This document shows, piece after piece, positions 21,761 through 29,000 of a stretch of 32,367 bases of DNA. The stretch spans positions 1 through 32,367 of the forward strand of contig JASIGD010000638.1 of the NCBI GenBank assembly GCA_030045295.1, written 5' to 3'. Made by a program: the position numbers and the translations under genes. Below the pieces are notes generated by a model that was not told the origin of the DNA, searched no databases, and saw only the letters and a list, made by a program, of their open reading frames with translations. Position 1 is the first letter of the stretch. The number at the start of each line of letters is the position of its first letter. This DNA comes from Streptosporangiaceae bacterium (GTDB taxonomy: Bacteria > Actinomycetota > Actinomycetes > Streptosporangiales > Streptosporangiaceae).

Positions 21761-22735
21761 ATGACTCGAACATCCGGCCGCCGGGCGACCGAGGTGCCGG
21801 GCAGCCGCGTCGACACCGACCAGGGCGGCGCGGAGCTGTTGCGAGACGCTGACCGGCGGGCGGCGTGGATGCTGCTGATCGACGGCGTGCCGCAGTCGCA
21901 TGTTGACCTTGACGATCCCAAGTATCTGGACTTCGAATACGTCAGGCGGCTGGGGCACGTGATCGACACGGCGGCGCCCCCGGCGCAGCCACTGGACGTG
22001 CTGCACCTGGGCGCGGGAGCCCTGACGCTGGCGCGTTACGTGACGGCGACGCGGCCGGGCTCGGGGCAGCTGGCGGTGGAGATCGACGCCGCGCTGGTCG
22101 ACCTGATCCGGCTCAAGCTGCCGCTGCGGCGGGTCTCGCCGAGCCGGCGGACCCGGAACACCCAGGGTGTCCCTGCAGGCCAGGGGGTCCGGGGCGACGG
22201 CGCGGACGTGCGGCGGAGCGGAGGCGCCCGGCACCGGCCGGTCCGGATCCGCGTCGGGGACGCGAGGGAGGTGCTCGAGCAGCTGCCGATGGGATCTTTC
22301 GACGTGGTGATCGTGGACGCGTTCGCTGCCGGGCGCACACCGGCCCACCTAACGTCGGTGGAATTCGCGGCCGCCGCCCGTCGCGTGCTGCGCGGCGGCC
22401 AGAGGGCCGGAGTCTTCGCGGCCAACGTGGCCGACGGCGCGCCGCTCGCGCACGCCCGCGCGCAGGTCGCGAACGCGCTAGCGGTCTTCTCTGACGCGTG
22501 CCTGATCGCCGACGCGGCAGTGCTGCGCGGCCGCAGGTTCGGCAACCTCGTGCTGGCGGCGAGCGCCGATCCGCTACCGGTGAGCGCGCTCACCAGGCTG
22601 GCCGCCGCGGACCCGATGCCGGGGCGGGTAATGCACGGAGACGAACTCATCAGGTTCGCCGCGGGCGCGAAGCCGGTCACCGATGCGAGCGCCAGCCCCT
22701 CCCCCGCCCCGCCGCCCGACGCGTTCGCGCCGTGA
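21761..22735 (+). CDS. Spermidine-synthase-like (SAM-binding Rossmann) protein
   Basis: A 324-residue protein with the polyamine-synthase layout: an N-terminal beta domain (AWMLLIDGVPQSHVDLDDPKYLDFEYVRRLGHVID), motif I LDVLHLGAGALTLARYV, the acidic strand AVEIDAALVDLI, RVGDAREVL, and FDVVIVDAFAAGRTPAHLTSVEFAAAARRVL. The N-terminal 'dG-pQS' block is characteristic. Many actinobacterial members lack known polyamine activity and are called fused or stand-alone spermidine-synthase-like, so I do not assign speE. About 35 residues after LPLRRVSP (encoded near 22138-22240) look inserted: they are Arg/Gly-rich and the DNA holds an AGGGGGTCCGGGG run. The C-terminus is a Pro/Ala tail. A leaderless promoter precedes it. 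Confidence 0.82.
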   Translation: MTRTSGRRATEVPGSRVDTDQGGAELLRDADRRAAWMLLIDGVPQSHVDLDDPKYLDFEYVRRLGHVIDTAAPPAQPLDVLHLGAGALTLARYVTATRPGSGQLAVEIDAALVDLIRLKLPLRRVSPSRRTRNTQGVPAGQGVRGDGADVRRSGGARHRPVRIRVGDAREVLEQLPMGSFDVVIVDAFAAGRTPAHLTSVEFAAAARRVLRGGQRAGVFAANVADGAPLAHARAQVANALAVFSDACLIADAAVLRGRRFGNLVLAASADPLPVSALTRLAAADPMPGRVMHGDELIRFAAGAKPVTDASASPSPAPPPDAFAP

Positions 22736-22766
22736 CCCTGGACTTCTCGGGGGATCTGGCAGGGAT

Positions 22767-24158
22767 CTAGCGGCGCCGCTCGGGTCGCGCGGGCGGACGG
22801 CGTCCGGTGCGGCTTTCCCGCTTGGCCTTGACGCGGACCGAAATCTGCACCGGGCTGCCCTCGAAGCCGAACTCCTCGCGCAGCCGGCGCTCGACGAACC
22901 GGCGGTAGGCCGCTTCGAGGAACCCGGACGAGAACAGCACGAAATGCGGCGGCCGGACTCCGGCCTGGGTGGCGAACAGGATCTTGGGCTGTCTGCCGCC
23001 GCGGACCGGCGGCGGTGTCGCGGCGACCAGGCCGGTGAGCCAGGCGTTGAGCCTGCCCGTGGGCACCCGGGTCTCCCAGCCGGCCAGCGCCTTCTCCAGC
23101 GCGGGTACCAGCCGGTCGATGTGCCGGCCGGTGGTAGCGGAGATGTTCACCCGCGGCGCCCAGCGTGCGGCGTACAGCTGCCTGTCGATCTCACGTTCCA
23201 GGTAGTGCTGCCGCTCGGAGTCGACCAGGTCCCATTTGTTGTAGGCGATGACCAGGGCCCGGCCAGCCTCGATGACCATCGAGACGATCCGCAGGTCCTG
23301 TTCGGTGAGCGGTTCGCTGGCGTCGACGAGGACCACGGCGACCTCGGCCCGGTCCAGAGCGCCCGCGGTGCGCAGCGCCGCGTAGTAGTCCGCGCCCTGG
23401 TTCTCGCGGAACCGTCGCCTGATGCCGGCCGTGTCCACGAAGCGCCACGTGGTGCCGCCCAGTTCGACAAGCTCGTCCACTGGATCCCGGGTCGTGCCCG
23501 CCACCGGGTCGACCAGCGCCCGCTGATGCCCGACCAGCTTGTTCAGCAGGCTGGACTTGCCGACGTTGGGACGGCCGAGAAGCGCGACCCGGCGCGGGCC
23601 GCCTTCGGCCTCGTCCGTCTCCTTGGGCGCGTCGGGCAGCGCATCCAGCACGAGGTCGAGCAGGTCGCCGCTGCCTCGCCCGTGCAGCGCGCTGACCGGG
23701 GCGGGCTCGCCCAGCCCGAGTGACCACAGCGCCGCGACCTCCGGCTCGGCCTTGGTGTCGTCGATCTTGTTGGCCGCGACGACGACCGGTTTGCCTGACC
23801 GGCGCAGCACTTTGGCCACCGCCGCGTCAGCGTCGGTGATCCCTACGGTGGCGTCCACCACGAACAAAACGGCGTCCGCGGCATCCACCGCTACCCTGGC
23901 CTGGGCGGCGACCCGCGCGGCCAGGCTCTGGCCGCCCTCCGTCGCGGGCTCCCAGCCGCCGGTGTCAACCAACGTGAAGGCGCGGCCGCGCCACAGGGCG
24001 TCATAGGCGACGCGGTCCCTGGTCACCCCGGGGGTGCCCTCCACGACCGCCTGCCTGCTGCCCAGGATCCTGTTCACCAGCGTGGACTTGCCCACGTTGG
24101 GCCGTCCCACGACGGCGACCACGGGGACGGACGCTGGTGAAGACTCGCTCGGGTTCAC
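22767..24158 (-). CDS. der: Ribosome-associated GTPase Der (EngA)
   Basis: A 463-residue protein with the double-GTPase architecture unique to Der. The first G domain has GRPNVGKS (18-25), [12 protein letters not shown] and NKID; the second has [16 protein letters not shown] near residue 200, [14 protein letters not shown] and NKWD. A KH-like domain with [30 protein letters not shown] and [21 protein letters not shown] closes it, then a basic Arg-rich tail. Der binds the 50S subunit and is needed for its late assembly. The gene follows cmk by nine bases, the standard cmk-der arrangement. Confidence 0.97.
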   Translation of the reverse strand: MNPSESSPASVPVVAVVGRPNVGKSTLVNRILGSRQAVVEGTPGVTRDRVAYDALWRGRAFTLVDTGGWEPATEGGQSLAARVAAQARVAVDAADAVLFVVDATVGITDADAAVAKVLRRSGKPVVVAANKIDDTKAEPEVAALWSLGLGEPAPVSALHGRGSGDLLDLVLDALPDAPKETDEAEGGPRRVALLGRPNVGKSSLLNKLVGHQRALVDPVAGTTRDPVDELVELGGTTWRFVDTAGIRRRFRENQGADYYAALRTAGALDRAEVAVVLVDASEPLTEQDLRIVSMVIEAGRALVIAYNKWDLVDSERQHYLEREIDRQLYAARWAPRVNISATTGRHIDRLVPALEKALAGWETRVPTGRLNAWLTGLVAATPPPVRGGRQPKILFATQAGVRPPHFVLFSSGFLEAAYRRFVERRLREEFGFEGSPVQISVRVKAKRESRTGRRPPARPERRR

Positions 24159-24167
24159 TTTGCTTCG

Positions 24168-24899
24168 CTATCTGCTCTGCTGGCGCGGGTGTCGGGTACC
24201 GGCGTGCTCGCGGGCCAGCCGGACGATGGTGTCGACCACCTGGTCCAGGCCGAGCGGGGTCGAGTCGATCTCGACCGCGTCGGCGGCCTTGGCGCTCTGC
24301 GGCGCGTCGAGCTGGTCGCGGCGGTCCTGGTCGATCCGCGTTGAGCCTGCTGACCAGCTGGTTTCGGCGGCCCTGCGGCTGGCTCGCGCGGCGCCTTCGG
24401 CGGTCAGGAACACTTTAACCGGCGCGGCGGGCGCGACCACCGTGCCGATGTCGCGGCCCTCGGCGACGATCCCCCCGGCGCTCGCGATGATGTCGCGCTG
24501 CTGCGCGATCAGGTGCGCGCGCACCTGCGGGACCGCTGCGACGGCGCTGACCGCGTTCGTGACCTCGCGAGTCCTGATCGCCGTGGACACGTCGGTGCCG
24601 TTGACCCGTACCCACGGCGCCCGGGGGTCGGTGCCGACCTCGATGACAGGTTCGGCGGCCAGGGCGGCGACGGCGCCGGGATCGCTGGTGTCGACGCCGC
24701 GGTCGAGCAGCCACCAGGTCAGCGCCCGGTACATGGATCCGGTGTCCAGGTAGCGCAGTCCGAGCGCGATCGCCGCGCCGCGGGACGCGCTCGACTTGCC
24801 CGCGCCTGACGGCCCGTCGACGGCAACGACGAGCCCGGGTTCACCACCCGTTTCGCTCTTCTCGCCGATGTCGCTCTCCAGGCCCGCGGAAATATTCAC
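24168..24899 (-). CDS. cmk: Cytidylate kinase
   Basis: A 243-residue (d)CMP kinase. The P-loop is GPSGAGKS (29-36). SRGAAIALGLRYLDTGSMYRALTWW follows, then GIVAEGRDIGTVVAP, FLTAEGAARASRRAAE, DQDRRDQLDAPQSAKAADA and VEIDSTPLGLDQVVDTI, all in family order. It transfers phosphate from ATP to CMP and dCMP in pyrimidine salvage. The first 20 residues are an unconserved extension. The start is GTG 24899; TACCAT (24907-24912) lies seven bases upstream with no Shine-Dalgarno, so cmk seems to have its own leaderless promoter. In many actinobacteria tyrA lies directly upstream; here a regulator/exporter module has come between. Confidence 0.95.
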   Translation of the reverse strand: MNISAGLESDIGEKSETGGEPGLVVAVDGPSGAGKSSASRGAAIALGLRYLDTGSMYRALTWWLLDRGVDTSDPGAVAALAAEPVIEVGTDPRAPWVRVNGTDVSTAIRTREVTNAVSAVAAVPQVRAHLIAQQRDIIASAGGIVAEGRDIGTVVAPAAPVKVFLTAEGAARASRRAAETSWSAGSTRIDQDRRDQLDAPQSAKAADAVEIDSTPLGLDQVVDTIVRLAREHAGTRHPRQQSR

Positions 24900-24906
24900 C
24901 CGTGCG

Positions 24907-24912
24907 ATGGTA
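24907..24912 (-). promoter_or_regulatory. -10-like box of cmk, leaderless
   Basis: TACCAT on the minus strand ends seven bases before the GTG at 24899. It lies in the 38-base gap after the response regulator stop, suggesting that cmk-der are transcribed independently. No clear -35 is visible. Confidence 0.4.
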
Positions 24913-24937
24913 CCGGCGGACGGGTTCCGGGGCTTCC

Positions 24938-25612
24938 TCAGGAGGGTACGAGGCCGTGCCGGTAGGCGTAGCCGACGGCCTGCGCCCGGTCGCGGGCCCC
25001 GATCTTCGGCAGCATGTGGTTGACGTGACTCTTCACCGTGGCCTCGCTGACGAACAGGCGTGCCGCGATCTCGGCATTGGACAGGCCCGCCCCGATCAGG
25101 CCCAGGACCTCGGCTTCCCGCGGCGTCAGCCCATCGGGCAACTCTGCCGCCGGAGAGCCGACCGGGTCGGATCCTTGGGCTCCGCCCGCGATCGCTTCGA
25201 CCAGGTGCAGCTGCACGGCAGGGTCGAGGGAGGCCTGGCCGCTCATCACCCGTCGCAGCGCCTGCTGTATCTCCTCCGCGCCTGCGTCCTTGGTCAGGTA
25301 GCCGAGCGCGCCGGCCCGCAGGGCCTCGATGACCGAACGGTCATCGGCGTACGTGGTCAGCACCACCACCTTGATCTCGGGGCGGCTGGCGCGCAGCCTG
25401 CGGGTTGCCTCCACCCCGTCCACCCTGGGCATGCGCAGGTCCATGAGGATCACGTCCGGCCGTAGCTCGTCCGCCAGAGCCAGCGCTTCCTCGCCGTCCG
25501 AAGCGGTACCGACCACCTCGACGTCGGGCAGCAGCCCGAGCAGCATGGCCAGGCCCTCGCGGACCACGCGCTGGTCGTCGGCGGCCAGCACGCGGACGCA
25601 TCGCCCGGTCAC
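24938..25612 (-). CDS. NarL/LuxR-type response regulator
   Basis: A 224-residue regulator. The receiver domain has DD at 12-13, the phospho-acceptor Asp58 in PDVILMDLRMPRVDG, Thr in VVVLTTYADD and Lys in LGYLTKDAGAEEI. A linker follows, then the LuxR-type helix-turn-helix LTPREAEVLGLIGAGLSNAEIAARLFVSEATVKSHVNHMLPKIGARDRAQAV. The start is GTG 25612, overlapping the kinase stop by four bases (GTGA), so the two are co-translated. It should be phosphorylated by that kinase and act on nearby promoters, most simply the divergent exporter operon. Confidence 0.94.
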   Translation of the reverse strand: MTGRCVRVLAADDQRVVREGLAMLLGLLPDVEVVGTASDGEEALALADELRPDVILMDLRMPRVDGVEATRRLRASRPEIKVVVLTTYADDRSVIEALRAGALGYLTKDAGAEEIQQALRRVMSGQASLDPAVQLHLVEAIAGGAQGSDPVGSPAAELPDGLTPREAEVLGLIGAGLSNAEIAARLFVSEATVKSHVNHMLPKIGARDRAQAVGYAYRHGLVPS

Positions 25613-26874
25613 GCGGGTATCCGCAGCTGCACGAGGAAACCATGGCCGGTGGATCCGGCGGTCAGCGACCCGCCCAGCAGCTCGGCACGCTCCCGCATCC
25701 CTGCGAGCCCGTACCCGCGGTATTGGTCCGGGAGGGCGTCCCCGCGGAGCCCCCCGGTTCCGGGGGGACCCATCCCCCCGGACCCCCCTTGGAAGTCCTC
25801 CACGTCCAGGCTTATCGCGTCCCGCAAGTAATCCAGGCGGACTTCGACCCGTTCCGGATGGGCATGCTTGCGCACGTTGGTCAGCGCTTCCTGGGTGACC
25901 CGGTACAGCGCGAGCCTGGCCGCGGAGCCGATCTCCCTTGGCTCGCCGAGCGTCACGTACCGGCACCGAATGCCGGTATCGGCCTCGAACGAGCGGGCCA
26001 GCGCGGCTAGCTGACCCGGACCGGGCAGCTCGTCGTCGCGGAGCATGCTGATCGCCTGGCGGGCCTCGTCCAGGCCGCTCTTGGCCAGCTGATGGGCGCG
26101 GTCGATGGTCGCGGCCAGCCGCCCGTCGGCTGGGTCGGACAGCGCGAGCAGCCGGGCGCCCTCGAGCTGCACGACCAGCCCGGACAGCGAGTGCGCGAGC
26201 ACGTCGTGCATCTCGCGGGCCAGCCGCTGCCGTTCGGACAGCGCGGCGGCGCGCAGTTCCGCGTCGCGGGTCTCCTCCATCTGGGCCAGCAGCCGCTGCG
26301 ACTGCTTGTCGCGCTCGCGGAGCCGCATCACCACCATGGCGTACAGGAACAGGCCGGTGAAGGAGACGACGGCGCCGAGGTAGCCGGTGAGCCCGTGATG
26401 CGCATGCTGGCTGGCCGTTTTGGTGATCACGAAGGCGGCCGCGGCGATCGCCGCCGCGATCAAGGCGATGCCGAGCCGGGACGGGATCACGCCGACGCCG
26501 GTGCAGACCGCGATGGCGACGATGACTCCGGCGGCGCCCGGTCCTGAGGGCTGAACCCACACCAGCAGGCCGGAACTGAGCAGGAGCAGGGCGAGGAACG
26601 GCACCCACACCCGGGGCGGCATCCTCCGCTGGAGCATCGTCTGGCGGATACCGAGGCCGCCGATGACGAAGCCGGCCAGGCCAACCGACAGGCCGAGCGA
26701 CTTGCCGTGCAGGCCGATGCCGGGCGGTTCGCGCGCCGACAGATAGGCGACGGCGCCGAGGATCAACACCAGGAAGGGCAGCATGCGCTGCTGCCACAGC
26801 GCCCGGCTGGAGCGGGCCGTGCGGATCGCCTCGAGCGTGCTGCTCTCGAGCGCTTCAGACGGCTGGCCGGTCAC
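25609..26874 (-). CDS. NarL-type sensor histidine kinase (HisKA_3)
   Basis: A 421-residue membrane kinase. Five or six hydrophobic segments fill the N-terminal half (MLPFLVLILGAVAYLS, VGLAGFVIGGLGI, VPFLALLLLSSGLLVW, GVIVAIAVCTGVG, GIALIAAAIAAAAFVIT, GAVVSFTGLFLYAMVVM). The dimerisation domain has the His in ERQRLAREMHDVLAHSLSGLVVQLEGA, and the ATPase domain has an N box LYRVTQEALTNVRKHAH and a G2 box YRGYGLAGMRERAELLGG. Between them a GC-only palindrome adds about 20 Gly/Pro-rich residues (GGSGGMGPPGTGGLRG) where relatives have the short G1 loop, so the ATP lid could be affected. I chose GTG 26874 because TAACCT lies seven bases upstream; a GTG at 26943 would add 23 residues. Confidence 0.88.
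   Translation of the reverse strand: MTGQPSEALESSTLEAIRTARSSRALWQQRMLPFLVLILGAVAYLSAREPPGIGLHGKSLGLSVGLAGFVIGGLGIRQTMLQRRMPPRVWVPFLALLLLSSGLLVWVQPSGPGAAGVIVAIAVCTGVGVIPSRLGIALIAAAIAAAAFVITKTASQHAHHGLTGYLGAVVSFTGLFLYAMVVMRLRERDKQSQRLLAQMEETRDAELRAAALSERQRLAREMHDVLAHSLSGLVVQLEGARLLALSDPADGRLAATIDRAHQLAKSGLDEARQAISMLRDDELPGPGQLAALARSFEADTGIRCRYVTLGEPREIGSAARLALYRVTQEALTNVRKHAHPERVEVRLDYLRDAISLDVEDFQGGSGGMGPPGTGGLRGDALPDQYRGYGLAGMRERAELLGGSLTAGSTGHGFLVQLRIPA
25750..25788. repeat. GC-rich palindromic element inside the NarL-type kinase gene
   Basis: CCCCCCGG (25750-25757), then CCGGGGGG (25760-25767), then CCCCCCGG (25774-25781) and a run of C. TCCGGGGGG and CCCCCCGGA (25759-25767 with 25774-25782) pair perfectly over nine bases. 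The pattern matches the element at 1231-1267 in core and in orientation. It is in frame with the gene. Confidence 0.6.
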
Positions 26875-26881
26875 GTTATCC

Positions 26882-26887
26882 AGGTTA
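26882..26887 (-). promoter_or_regulatory. -10-like box before the kinase start at 26874
   Basis: TAACCT on the minus strand ends seven bases before GTG 26874. It fits TANNNT at leaderless spacing and supports the shorter start. No clear -35 is visible. Confidence 0.35.
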
Positions 26888-26970
26888 CGGATCCAGAGAC
26901 CGGCCGTCCTCAGCACGAGGGCGGAGATTCGGCCTCCAACCACGGGTGGTCATCGTCCGCCCCGGGGCCT

Positions 26971-26986
26971 ACCGCGGCACCGCGGT
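26971..26986. promoter_or_regulatory. Palindrome in the kinase/exporter divergent gap
   Basis: ACCGCGG-CA-CCGCGGT is a 16-base perfect inverted repeat midway between the kinase start and the small membrane gene. It is placed where the local response regulator could bind both promoters; the binding is inference. Confidence 0.4.
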
Positions 26987-27074
26987 GAAGTTCCGCCCTG
27001 GCGCCGAAGACCGGGGAGAGCCCGGCGAGCCAGTCTGTAAGCGTCCACGAGGGACATCGAGTAAAGGAGACATC

Positions 27075-27248
27075 ATGGTTCTGTTCTTTCTTCCCCCCGT
27101 CGTCCAGGCCGCCCTCGGCGTCGTGGTTGCGATCGTCGGGCTAGCTTTGCTGCACAGCTACCTCATCGCCGCGGCCGGGGCCGTGGGTATCGCCGTCGGC
27201 GCCGCCCGCTACGTTCGCTCCCGGCGCCGGACCGGATTCCAGCGATGA
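27075..27248 (+). CDS. Small two-helix membrane protein, coupled to the ABC exporter
   Basis: A 57-residue protein with two hydrophobic segments (VQAALGVVVAIVGLALLHSYL and IAAAGAVGIAVGAARYV) and a basic C-terminus (RSRRRTGFQR). The ATG at 27075 has a strong AAAGGAGA about four bases upstream, one of the best ribosome binding sites in the window. Its stop overlaps the ATPase ATG by four bases (ATGA), so the exporter ATPase is translationally coupled to it. I recognise no family; it may be an accessory subunit or mainly a coupling peptide. Confidence 0.75.
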   Translation: MVLFFLPPVVQAALGVVVAIVGLALLHSYLIAAAGAVGIAVGAARYVRSRRRTGFQR

Positions 27249-28147
27249 ACGCGATCATCGTCAAGGACCTGGTCAAGCGCTACGGCGGGTTCACCGCGGT
27301 CCAGGACGTCAGCTTCGAGGTCGCCTCGGGGCAGGTCACGGCGCTGCTCGGCCCGAACGGCGCGGGCAAGACGACCACGATTGAAATCCTCGAGGGATTC
27401 CTCGCCCCGACCGCGGGCACCGTCCAGGTGCTGGGCGCCAACCCGCGGGCCGGGGGCCGGGCGTGGCGGGCCAGGATCGGCCTGGTCCTGCAGACCACCA
27501 GCCTGGACGCCCAGCTCACGGCGGCCGAGGCGCTGATGATGTTCGGGGCGCTGTACCCGAAGCCGCGCCGGGTCGCGGAGGTCCTCGACCTCATCGACCT
27601 GGCCTCGGACGCCAGGACCAGGATCGGGGCGCTGAGCGGGGGCCAGCGTCGCCGAGTCGACCTGGGCCTGGCCATCATCGGCCGGCCGGAGATGCTGTTC
27701 CTGGACGAGCCGACCACCGGCCTGGACCCGGAAGCCCGCCGACGGCTGTGGTCGGTCATCGAGAACCTCACCGCGGCCGGGACCACCGTCCTGCTGACCA
27801 CCCACTACCTGGACGAGGCGCAGTACCTGGCCAGCCGGGTCATCGTGCTCGCCGACGGGCGGGTCGTTGCGGACGCCACCCCGGATGAACTGCGGGCGAT
27901 GGGCGGGGTCCCGGTGATCCGCTTCCGGCTGCCCGCAGGTACCCCGGCGCTGCCTCCCGCGCTCACCCAGCACGTCGGCGGCAATGTCCTGACGATGCCG
28001 TCGGCCAACGTGACGGCGGACCTGGCCACGCTGGTCGGCTGGGCGCGGAAGAACTACGTCGACCTCACCGGCCTGGAGGTGGGGCCGCCCAGCCTGGAGG
28101 ACGCCTACCTGGCCCTGACCCGCGAGGGAGAGCTGAGCCATGTCTGA
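27245..28147 (+). CDS. ABC-2 exporter ATP-binding protein
   Basis: A 300-residue ATPase with Walker A GPNGAGKT (36-43), Q-loop LQTT, signature LSGGQ (130-134), Walker B LFLDEP (151-156) and switch His187 in LLTTHYLDEAQ. It belongs to the CcmA-like multidrug exporter group. The residues after 210 form a C-terminal domain ending PSLEDAYLALTREGE, typical of ATPases paired with ABC-2 permeases. Its stop overlaps the permease start by eight bases. Divergent from a NarL-type two-component system, the usual place for antibiotic- or stress-sensing exporters; the substrate is unknown. Confidence 0.93.
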   Translation: MNAIIVKDLVKRYGGFTAVQDVSFEVASGQVTALLGPNGAGKTTTIEILEGFLAPTAGTVQVLGANPRAGGRAWRARIGLVLQTTSLDAQLTAAEALMMFGALYPKPRRVAEVLDLIDLASDARTRIGALSGGQRRRVDLGLAIIGRPEMLFLDEPTTGLDPEARRRLWSVIENLTAAGTTVLLTTHYLDEAQYLASRVIVLADGRVVADATPDELRAMGGVPVIRFRLPAGTPALPPALTQHVGGNVLTMPSANVTADLATLVGWARKNYVDLTGLEVGPPSLEDAYLALTREGELSHV

Positions 28148-28967
28148 AATCGCACTGCGAGCGCCACGGCTGCCCGGTCTGGGACCGGTCCTGGCCAGCC
28201 AGCTGCGCTACCAGCTGACCCTGCTGGCCCGCAACCCGCGCGTCATCGCGGCCGGCCTGGTCCTGCCCGGCGCGTTGCTCGCCCTCGAACGGGGCAACGC
28301 ACGGCACATCACGATGGCGCAGGCAGCGCCGAGGATCGCCGGACTCGTCGCGTTGAGCGCGATTGCCATCGCGTTCTTTACCCACGCGAACGGCCTGGTC
28401 GTGGCCAGAGAAGCCGGCGTGCTGCGCCGCTGGCACGTCTCGCCGCTCCCGGCCTGGGCCTACTTCGCCGGACGGATCATGGCCACCATGCTGGTCACCG
28501 CGGCCGCGGGACTGATCCTCGTCATGGTGGCCATGGCGATGACCGGAGTGCACCTGACCGCACACGCGGTCGTGGGGTTGCTCGTCGTCGACATGCTCGG
28601 CGCGCTGGCCCTGGCCGCGGTCGGGACGGCGATCACCGCGATCATCACGAGCGCGCAAAGCGCGCAGCCCGTGCTCATGCTGGTCTATATCCCGCTGATC
28701 GTGCTGTCCGGTGCGTTCGGTGCGGTCTCGAGCCTGCCGCACTGGGTGCACACCGCCATGACCTACCTGCCGGTCCAGCCCGTGATCGACGCCGGGTCGC
28801 GCGCGCTTCAGTCCAGCGGGGCCATCATGACCGTTCACGACCTGGCGGTCCTGGTCGGATGGTTGGCGGGCGGCCTGCTGCTCTCGTTCTGGTTCTTCCC
28901 GTGGGACCCGCACCGCCCGGCGCACGCCAAGCCGACCGAGGCCCGCACCACGGACCGTTCGGCATAA
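28140..28967 (+). CDS. ABC-2 type exporter permease
   Basis: A 275-residue membrane protein. The N-terminal helix LGPVLASQLRYQLTLLARNPRV leads into six hydrophobic segments: VIAAGLVLPGALLAL, IAGLVALSAIAIAFF, IMATMLVTAAAGLILVMVAMAM, VVGLLVVDMLGALALAAVGTAITAI, VLMLVYIPLIVLSGAF and LAVLVGWLAGGLLLSFWFF. The block VVAREAGVLRRWHVSPLPAWAY between segments two and three and LPHWVHTAMTYLPVQPVIDA before the last are ABC-2 hallmarks. The ATG at 28140 lies inside the end of the ATPase gene. The C-terminal tail is hydrophilic. It is convergent with tyrA, 33 bases away, with no clear terminator between. Confidence 0.9.
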   Translation: MSEIALRAPRLPGLGPVLASQLRYQLTLLARNPRVIAAGLVLPGALLALERGNARHITMAQAAPRIAGLVALSAIAIAFFTHANGLVVAREAGVLRRWHVSPLPAWAYFAGRIMATMLVTAAAGLILVMVAMAMTGVHLTAHAVVGLLVVDMLGALALAAVGTAITAIITSAQSAQPVLMLVYIPLIVLSGAFGAVSSLPHWVHTAMTYLPVQPVIDAGSRALQSSGAIMTVHDLAVLVGWLAGGLLLSFWFFPWDPHRPAHAKPTEARTTDRSA

Positions 28968-29000
28968 GAAATAACGAAAAGGGGCGCGGGTCGGCCAGCC

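Noticed and set aside
25613..26797. Arg/Ala/Pro-rich frame running upstream of the response regulator start
   Set aside because: It is another frame of the histidine-kinase gene and has no domain of its own; the real regulator starts at GTG 25612.
4588..28967. The two ABC exporters as a recent duplication
   Set aside because: The ATPases and permeases differ clearly in sequence and length, and their regulators belong to different families.
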